Positions 25,211 through 30,619 of a stretch of 30,619 nucleotides of DNA are shown in pieces. The notes under the pieces were generated by a model, which did not search any database, was not told the origin of the DNA, and worked only from the letters and a program-made list of their open reading frames with translations. The stretch is from Prolixibacteraceae bacterium. Lineage in GTDB: Bacteria > Bacteroidota > Bacteroidia > Bacteroidales > Prolixibacteraceae. Numbering within the stretch: position 1 is the stretch's first letter; each line of letters starts with the position of its first letter. The DNA lies in NCBI GenBank assembly GCA_016930735.1, contig JAFGGF010000051.1, forward strand, positions 1 through 30,619, read 5' to 3'. The position numbers and the translations under genes are program-made.

Positions 25211-26914
25211 ATGAAAAAATGTTTCTTTTTTTCTATAATATTTCTGACTCTAGTTTCATGTATCGATAATAATAAATCTGAAAATCCTATAAACCAATCT
25301 ATTGTTACGGATGTATGTATTTATACTGCAACACCATCAGGAATTTTAGCCGCTATAGCCGTTAAAGAAGCTGGTCATTCGGTAGTTATTGTTGAGCCGG
25401 GGAAATGGGTTGGCGGTATTCTCGGAGCTGGAATAAAACCCATACAGGATTGCCCTAACTTTGCAGCAATTGGTGGGAAAACCCGTGAATTAATGAAAAT
25501 CCTTGGTACTGGAAAAATAAACAATGAAATTTCAGAAAGAGAATTAAGAAGGATTTCCAGTTTGATGAGTCCAAAACAAATACGAGATGATTTTCTAAGG
25601 ATTTTAAATGAATATGATATTCAGGTTATTTATGACCACCGTATAAACCTGTGTAATAAAGTGAATGGTAAAATTATTGAAACCATATATGATTATGCTC
25701 CATTTGATGAAACTGGTTGCCCGGTTGCTGAACCTGCTAGAGATTTGGATTTGAGAGTGAATGCAAAGGTTTATATCGATGCAAGCTATGATGGCGAGCT
25801 AATGGCCAGAAGTGGTGTGTCATTTATGACAGGCAGAGAATCAGAGTATGATTTTTCGGAAAAAAATGCCGGAGTTTGTGAACCAACCAACGTAACTCCA
25901 ATTGACCCGTTTAATGAAAAAGGTAATCCTGAAAGTGGACTACTTCCTATGGTTGAAGATGATTTGAATTACAAAGTTGGAGTGGGAGATTATTACACTC
26001 AGGCTTATAACTTTCGTTATTATGTTACCTCCGAACCGAAATACAAGTTAGAATTTAATAAACCTCAAAATTATAACCCCATCGATTTTGAATTAATTGG
26101 GAGGTACATTGAATATCTTAAAAAAAACACCAACGATCAAAATGAGTTAATAGAAAAGCTAAGTGGTATATTTCCCGGATGGATGAACGAAGGCGAATAT
26201 AATTACCAACGTGGTTCGCTTTTTACAATGGCACCTGTTGGTGTCAGCCATTTATATGCAAACGGAGATTACGGGACAAAGGCTCAAATCTGGAAATACC
26301 ATCAGGATTATTTAAGTGGGCTCCATTATTTCATGTGTACCGATAATCGGGTGCCGGAAAAATACAGGGAAGAGATTGAAGGACTTGGCCTGGATAAACG
26401 CCATCATCCTGAAACTCAGGGTTGGCCGCACCAGCTATATATCCGGATTTCACGCCGTTTGGTAGGTAATTATATAATCACCTCCCACGATGTTTATAAT
26501 GAAACAATTGTTGATGACCCTATCGGATTAGCCCAATACGGTATCGATACTTATCCGGCAAGAAGAATATGGTTTCAAAAAAATGGAAAAGATTACGTTG
26601 GATTGGAAGGAAACATGTTTGTAGGAGGTGCAAACGGACCAACAAATGTCCCTTATCCGGTCTCGTACCGGGCAATTACTCCTAAAGAAAATGAATGTAT
26701 TAATCTATTGGTTCCAATTTGTTTCTCAGCAACACATCTTGGATATGCGTCGGCACGTATGGAGCCGGTTTTTATGATATGCGGAGAATCTGCCGGTCTA
26801 GCAGCAGTTCAGGCAATTGAAGAAAATAAATGTGTACAGGATATTAGTTACACTATATTAAAAGAAAAGTTGTTGGAAAACAACCTGATTTTATCCGCTA
26901 CTCAAATAAAGTAA
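25211..26914 (+). CDS. FAD-dependent oxidoreductase lipoprotein
   Basis: A 567-residue FAD_oxidored-family protein with a lipoprotein signal (MKKCFFFSIIFLTLVSC, Cys17). The FAD-binding region is VCIYTATPSGILAAIAVKEAGHSVVIVEPG (about residues 35-64): the dinucleotide loop reads TATPSG in place of GxGxxG, as in the GGTPAG variants of this family, with Glu62 to bind the ribose. It continues with KWVGGILGAGIKPIQDC, DASYDGELMARSGVSFMTGRES (the FAD-contact strand) and a C-terminal ESAGLAAVQAIEEN. Proteins of this family often occur in polysaccharide loci, but their reaction is not established. Location outside the cytoplasm requires FAD delivery. It is the fourth gene after sigma, 86 bp from susD, and followed by a terminator. 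Confidence 0.85.
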   Translation: MKKCFFFSIIFLTLVSCIDNNKSENPINQSIVTDVCIYTATPSGILAAIAVKEAGHSVVIVEPGKWVGGILGAGIKPIQDCPNFAAIGGKTRELMKILGTGKINNEISERELRRISSLMSPKQIRDDFLRILNEYDIQVIYDHRINLCNKVNGKIIETIYDYAPFDETGCPVAEPARDLDLRVNAKVYIDASYDGELMARSGVSFMTGRESEYDFSEKNAGVCEPTNVTPIDPFNEKGNPESGLLPMVEDDLNYKVGVGDYYTQAYNFRYYVTSEPKYKLEFNKPQNYNPIDFELIGRYIEYLKKNTNDQNELIEKLSGIFPGWMNEGEYNYQRGSLFTMAPVGVSHLYANGDYGTKAQIWKYHQDYLSGLHYFMCTDNRVPEKYREEIEGLGLDKRHHPETQGWPHQLYIRISRRLVGNYIITSHDVYNETIVDDPIGLAQYGIDTYPARRIWFQKNGKDYVGLEGNMFVGGANGPTNVPYPVSYRAITPKENECINLLVPICFSATHLGYASARMEPVFMICGESAGLAAVQAIEENKCVQDISYTILKEKLLENNLILSATQIK

Positions 26915-26967
26915 CAGGTTCAATGTATTAGTAAAAAACCAGTACAATTTAGTGTTCCCCAGACTGA

Positions 26968-27004
26968 AAGAAATAGTAAAATTTCACTATTTCTTATTTT
27001 TTAT
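26968..27004 (+). terminator. Rho-independent terminator after the oxidoreductase gene
   Basis: AAGAAATAGT (26968-26977) pairs perfectly with ACTATTTCTT (26986-26995), loop of 8, followed by a T-rich tract (ATTTTTTAT). It separates the susC/D unit from the esterase cluster. Confidence 0.75.
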
Positions 27005-27012
27005 ATTCACAC

Positions 27013-27030
27013 AACTTGTACGTACAAGTT
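27013..27030. promoter_or_regulatory. Perfect 18-bp palindromic operator, AraR-like core
   Basis: AACTTGTACGTACAAGTT is a perfect inverted repeat. Its central TTGTACGTACAA equals the core of the Bacillus subtilis AraR operator (ATTTGTACGTACAAAT), recognised by GntR-type winged helices fused to LacI-like sensors. It covers the -33 box of the promoter at 27015-27045, the arrangement expected for repression. No regulator gene of that type is inside the window. Confidence 0.65.
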
Positions 27031-27045
27031 AATTTATTATTTTTG
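27015..27045 (+). promoter_or_regulatory. Promoter of the esterase cluster
   Basis: CTTG (27015-27018, three of four matches to TTTG) is followed by 19 nt and TATTTTTG (27038-27045), a full match to TAnnTTTG. Transcription would start near 27052, about 62 nt ahead of the first esterase. Confidence 0.6.
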
Positions 27046-27113
27046 AAATTGGATTAAATATTATTTTTTAACCTTCTGTATAAAGAACTAATTACTAACT
27101 AAATCCAACTAAA

Positions 27114-28295
27114 ATGAAAAAGCAAGTTTTTAAAACAGTAAGTTTAATGACTATACTGTTAATCGTTATTCTTCAAACAAATGCCCAGTTCCGGCGCGGG
27201 CCACGCTTAATATCGCCTCAGATAAATGAAGATAATTCAGTGACTTTCCGTTTAAATGCACCGGATGCTGATAATGTAGCAATAAACGGAAGCTGGATGC
27301 CGGGGTATTACGGGAAACAGGTCGATGTTGCCAAAGGCGATTCCGGGATATGGTCGATTACTGTCGAAGGTTTAGCCCCCAATTTATATACATATGTATT
27401 CTTAGTAAACGGTATGAGGGTTCTTGACCCTCAAAATCCACAGGTAATGCGCGAAGGGGCAGGGTCCGATAATTATGTAATTGTCCCGGGGAAAGAATCG
27501 GAAGTTTATACTGTGCAGGATGTACCGCACGGAACTCTTTCCAGTGTATGGTACCCGTCGCCAACTCTCGATAAAAACCGCAGGATGAGTGTTTACACCC
27601 CTCCCGGTTATGAAGAAGGGGATAAAGAATACCCGGTATTTTACCTGCTCCATGGGGCAGGCGGCAACGAAGACTCCTGGCCATCGTTAGGCAGGGCTAA
27701 CTGCATTTTGGATAACCTTATTGCAGATGGGATAGCCAAACCTATGATCGTGGTTATAACAAATGGCAATTCCTGGTCTGCAGCAGCGCCTGGCGAGGCA
27801 CCGGCTGGTGAAAATGCTGAAAGGCTAAAAGGCCCGGGAAGCGGCGACAGGAATGGTTTTGAAAATAGCTTAGTTAACGATGTAATCCCTTTTATTGAAA
27901 AAAATTACCGGGTAATTGCCGATAAAGACCACAGGGCTATTGCCGGATTATCGATGGGAGGAATGCATACACAAACAATTACCAATTCCAATCCCGGTAT
28001 CTTCAGCTATATCGGCGTGATGAGTGCAGGATTAAGAAACAATCCTCGATTTGGGGGAAATAATTACGATCAGGAAGCCCATATAAAACAACTCAAGGCG
28101 CTTCAGGAAAGTGGTGTGAAATTATACTGGATTGGATGTGGTGAAGAGGATACTGCAAAGGAAATAAATATTGCTCTGCGAAAATTATACGATGATTTAG
28201 GATTTAAGTATGTGTATCGTGAAAGTCCCGGTGGCCATACATGGGCAAACTGGAGGCTTTATTTGTCGGAGCTGGCACCACTGTTATTCAAATAG
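27114..28295 (+). CDS. CE1-type esterase with N-terminal CBM48/E-set domain (esterase 1)
   Basis: A 393-residue exported serine esterase of the Esterase D/feruloyl-acetylxylan esterase group. The signal peptide is residues 1-24 (ending QTNAQ). The E-set/CBM48-like domain (about 30-125) shows PQINEDNSVTFRLNAPDADN and a DPQNP turn. The alpha/beta-hydrolase domain begins RMSVYTPPGYE, with the oxyanion loop in FYLLHGAGGNEDSW, nucleophile Ser280 in IAGLSMGGMHT, a probable acid in GCGEEDT (E345/D346), and His375 in PGGHTWANW. It should release ester-linked acids (ferulate, acetate) from glycans in the periplasm. First gene after the palindrome-controlled promoter; 83 bp before a paralogue of the same architecture. 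Confidence 0.88.
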   Translation: MKKQVFKTVSLMTILLIVILQTNAQFRRGPRLISPQINEDNSVTFRLNAPDADNVAINGSWMPGYYGKQVDVAKGDSGIWSITVEGLAPNLYTYVFLVNGMRVLDPQNPQVMREGAGSDNYVIVPGKESEVYTVQDVPHGTLSSVWYPSPTLDKNRRMSVYTPPGYEEGDKEYPVFYLLHGAGGNEDSWPSLGRANCILDNLIADGIAKPMIVVITNGNSWSAAAPGEAPAGENAERLKGPGSGDRNGFENSLVNDVIPFIEKNYRVIADKDHRAIAGLSMGGMHTQTITNSNPGIFSYIGVMSAGLRNNPRFGGNNYDQEAHIKQLKALQESGVKLYWIGCGEEDTAKEINIALRKLYDDLGFKYVYRESPGGHTWANWRLYLSELAPLLFK

Positions 28296-28378
28296 CAAAT
28301 ATCAGATTGAATTAAATTTTAAACGTATAAGAAATTACAAATTACCTTGTCGTATTAAATAAACTAGAATTAATTACT

Positions 28379-29536
28379 GTGAAAAAAGTTAAATATCTAA
28401 TATTAATGTTGTCATTATCGATTACGGTTATGGCACAAAGGCCACAGAGGATTGTATCACCCCAGGTCAATCCCGACAATACTGTAACCTTCAGGGTTCA
28501 GGCTCCAAATGCTGATAGTGTGAAATTAGAAGGGTGGGATTTATTTACTTATTTAGGCAAAATAGGTAAAGGAAAAACCTTTAATGGTATGCCCATGACA
28601 AAAGACTTAAATGGTGTATGGTCTGTAACTCTGGGGCCTTTAGAACCTAATCCTTATATGTATAGCATTCAGATTGATGGTATCACAACACCCGATCCGT
28701 TAAACGCTAATGTACATGTTGCCATGCGATCGGTAGAAAATAAAGTTATAGTACCAACTAATGACGCATCTGCTTTTTGGGAAACGCGCAATGTGCCTCA
28801 TGGTACAGTAAATGTCCACACTTATTCTTCTCAAACTATTGGCGATTCTCGAGAAGTTCATATATATACTCCTCCGGGGTATGAAAATAGTACTGATAAA
28901 TATCCGGTACTTTACTTATTACACGGCGGTGGAGAGAAATCACATGCCTGGATAACCGCCGGATTTGCAAATTCAATTGCAGATAATTTAATAGCTGAAG
29001 GAAAAGCAAAACCAATGATTATTGTAATGCCTTTCTGCCATTCTGTTCCTGAGGATGCACCACGAGAAATGCGGGGCAATAATTCATCTTATTTCGAAAA
29101 AGATTTATTCACCGATATTATGCCATTGGTTGAAAGATCATACAGAGTAAAATCCGACAGGGAACATACGGCAATAGCCGGGTTATCAATGGGCGGCGAT
29201 TTAGCTGATGCTGTTGGATTTAATCATCTTGAAAAATTCTCATATATTGGTATTTTTAGTTCTGTCCTCGAAAACTTCAAACAGGATCACAAAGAATTGT
29301 TCGACAATCCTGATGAAGTGAACAAAAAGATAAATTATCTCTTTTTCGGAGTTGGTAGTGACGATCACGTTGGAATGGCTGATATGACTGCTTCTTCCTG
29401 TATTAGGGATATCCATTCATATTTGGCTGACAAAGGAATTAATCATTCATTTTATGAGTTGCCCAAGGCCAACCATACATTTCATGCATGGAGGCACTTT
29501 TTAAATTACAATTTTTTACCCAACCTATGGGAATAA
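28379..29536 (+). CDS. CE1-type esterase with N-terminal CBM48/E-set domain (esterase 2)
   Basis: A 385-residue paralogue of the preceding esterase. It starts with GTG at 28379; no ATG lies in frame just upstream, and the signal peptide (KKVKYLILMLSLSITVMAQ) fits this start. The E-set domain (about 25-125: PQVNPDNTVTFRVQAPNADS, DPLNANVH) precedes the hydrolase domain with HIYTPPGYEN, VLYLLHGGGEKSHAW, Ser270 in IAGLSMGGDL, acid in GVGSDDH (D328/D329) and His366 in PKANHTFHAW. The His motif reads NHTFHAW instead of the GGHTW of its two neighbours, suggesting a different acyl group or glycan. No terminator or promoter was seen in the 83-bp gap, so it is likely co-transcribed with esterase 1. Confidence 0.88.
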   Translation: MKKVKYLILMLSLSITVMAQRPQRIVSPQVNPDNTVTFRVQAPNADSVKLEGWDLFTYLGKIGKGKTFNGMPMTKDLNGVWSVTLGPLEPNPYMYSIQIDGITTPDPLNANVHVAMRSVENKVIVPTNDASAFWETRNVPHGTVNVHTYSSQTIGDSREVHIYTPPGYENSTDKYPVLYLLHGGGEKSHAWITAGFANSIADNLIAEGKAKPMIIVMPFCHSVPEDAPREMRGNNSSYFEKDLFTDIMPLVERSYRVKSDREHTAIAGLSMGGDLADAVGFNHLEKFSYIGIFSSVLENFKQDHKELFDNPDEVNKKINYLFFGVGSDDHVGMADMTASSCIRDIHSYLADKGINHSFYELPKANHTFHAWRHFLNYNFLPNLWE

Positions 29537-29623
29537 TATTAAATGTTATATTGAACCCATTGATGGAATTAGGCAGCCAATATGTGCTTAGTGCTACCAA
29601 TGGATTTATTAAATAAAAATCAT

Positions 29624-30487
29624 ATGAAAAATCTAATTACATGTTTTGTAGGATTACTGTTTGCATCGACTCTTTTTGCCCAAACAGGAAAGGTTTACGA
29701 TATCCTTTCATTGAAAAGTGAAATCCTTAAAATGGACCGGAAATATGCGCTCTATTTGCCTCCGGGTTATGAAAGTTCTGAACGAAGTTACCCCGTTTTA
29801 TACCTTCTTCATGGTGGCGGCGACGACCAAACCGGGTGGGTGCAATTCGGCGAAGTTTTACACATTGCCGACAAAGCCATTAACGAAGGCCTGGCAACAC
29901 CCATGATTATTGTTATGCCCGATGCCAATACCGGACAGAAAGGCTATTTCAATTCTGTAAAAGGCGACTTCAACTATGAAGATTTCTTTTTCAAAGAATT
30001 TATGCCGTATATTGAAAAACAATACCGGATTAAAGGCGAAAAACAATACCGTGCAGTAGCAGGATTATCAATGGGTGGAGGCGGTTCTTTTATGTATGCA
30101 TTGCACCACCCTGAACTTTTTTCTTCAGCCTGCCCGCTTAGTGCAGCTACCGGCCCTGTTTCTTTAGAGGATACAAAAGATTTTTTGGAGCGCTATTTTA
30201 CCAAAGATAATACGGATGAGCAAATTGAAAAATATTATCATGAATGCAGTGCTTTGTATTTAATTGAAAATATGCCGGTTGACCAGGTAAAATCAGTCAG
30301 TTGGTATATCGATTGCGGAGATGATGATTTTTTATATGAAGGGAATTGTTTGGTACATATTGCCATGCGTAAGAAAGAAATCCCCCACGAATTCCGTACA
30401 CGCGATGGAGGGCACACCTGGACATACTGGCGTAGCGCCTTACCTGAAGTATTAAAGTTTGTTTCACAAAGATTTCATCAATATTAA
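29624..30487 (+). CDS. CE1-type esterase, single domain (esterase 3)
   Basis: A 287-residue exported esterase lacking the E-set domain of its two neighbours. I chose the ATG at 29624, which gives a normal signal peptide (MKNLITCFVGLLFASTLFAQ); an in-frame ATG at 29582 would place 14 residues ahead of it. Seen: YALYLPPGYES, VLYLLHGGGDDQTGW, Ser149 in VAGLSMGGGGS, acid in DCGDDD (233-235) and His264 in DGGHTWTYW. The family includes feruloyl and acetylxylan esterases. It follows esterase 2 by 87 bp on the same strand with no terminator between. Three serial esterases with diverged active sites suggest a heavily acylated substrate. Confidence 0.88.
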   Translation: MKNLITCFVGLLFASTLFAQTGKVYDILSLKSEILKMDRKYALYLPPGYESSERSYPVLYLLHGGGDDQTGWVQFGEVLHIADKAINEGLATPMIIVMPDANTGQKGYFNSVKGDFNYEDFFFKEFMPYIEKQYRIKGEKQYRAVAGLSMGGGGSFMYALHHPELFSSACPLSAATGPVSLEDTKDFLERYFTKDNTDEQIEKYYHECSALYLIENMPVDQVKSVSWYIDCGDDDFLYEGNCLVHIAMRKKEIPHEFRTRDGGHTWTYWRSALPEVLKFVSQRFHQY

Positions 30488-30610
30488 AAAGTAAATGATT
30501 TATTTTCAGATTGGGAGTTTTAAACCCTTTTGAATTTGACCGCTTTTTTGCAACTTTACTTTTTACAAAGCCCTTTATTTTAAATAATTCAAAATATTAA
30601 AATGGTAATA

Positions 30611-30619
30611 ATGAAGAAT
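30611..30619 (+). other. Possible start of the next gene at the window edge
   Basis: The last nine bases read ATG AAG AAT, with another in-frame ATG at 30602. This would suit a signal peptide beginning MKN, as in the esterase just upstream, but three codons cannot prove a gene. The 123 bp before it contain no clear terminator. Confidence 0.2.

Overview
The window is about 30.6 kb of AT-rich DNA from a member of the Bacteroidota, most likely a free-living marine or gut-type Bacteroidales/Marinilabiliales relative. The evidence is a SusC/SusD pair with an STN-type N-terminus, a FecI/FecR regulator pair, many Cys-lipoproteins, leaders without Shine-Dalgarno sequences, and promoters that fit the Bacteroidota consensus TTTG-(19-21 nt)-TAnnTTTG. 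Genus cannot be read from the sequence. No tRNA, rRNA, CRISPR array or insertion sequence was recognised.

Left part (1-10.2 kb, nearly all minus strand) is housekeeping and small conserved genes. A methionine operon reads aspartokinase-like gene, then metY (O-acetylhomoserine sulfhydrylase), then metA (cut by the window edge). It has a well-matched promoter and, between promoter and first gene, a 31-codon leader ORF ending in a cluster of four Met codons, followed by a hairpin and U-tracts: a candidate methionine attenuator. The aspartokinase-like protein has lost several residues known to be catalytic and may be a pseudo-enzyme with ACT domains. Upstream lie a small acidic protein, a secreted TonB-C-domain protein, ettA (ABC-F translation factor), a purine-rich, hairpin-rich stretch of about 500 nt with its own minus-strand terminator and no convincing gene, a saccharopine/lysine dehydrogenase-family gene, a possible 57-codon gene, and an exported O-methyltransferase.

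Right part (10.3-30.6 kb, nearly all plus strand) is a polysaccharide utilisation locus. It holds a fragment of an FG-GAP/VCBS-type lipoprotein, a six-hairpin (alpha/alpha)6 glycosidase-like lipoprotein, a GH31 lipoprotein, an exported right-handed beta-helix protein, an ECF sigma factor, a FecR anti-sigma factor, SusC with STN domain, SusD, an FAD-dependent oxidoreductase lipoprotein, and three consecutive CE1-type serine esterases, two with a CBM48/E-set-like N-terminal domain. A CotH-like secreted protein on the opposite strand interrupts the series. The SusC STN domain should contact FecR across the periplasm and release the sigma factor when substrate binds. The esterase genes appear to have their own promoter, overlapped by a perfect 18-bp palindrome whose core equals the Bacillus AraR-type operator core. 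Substrate is not determined; esterases plus an AraR-like site make an acylated, perhaps arabinose-containing plant glycan one possibility.
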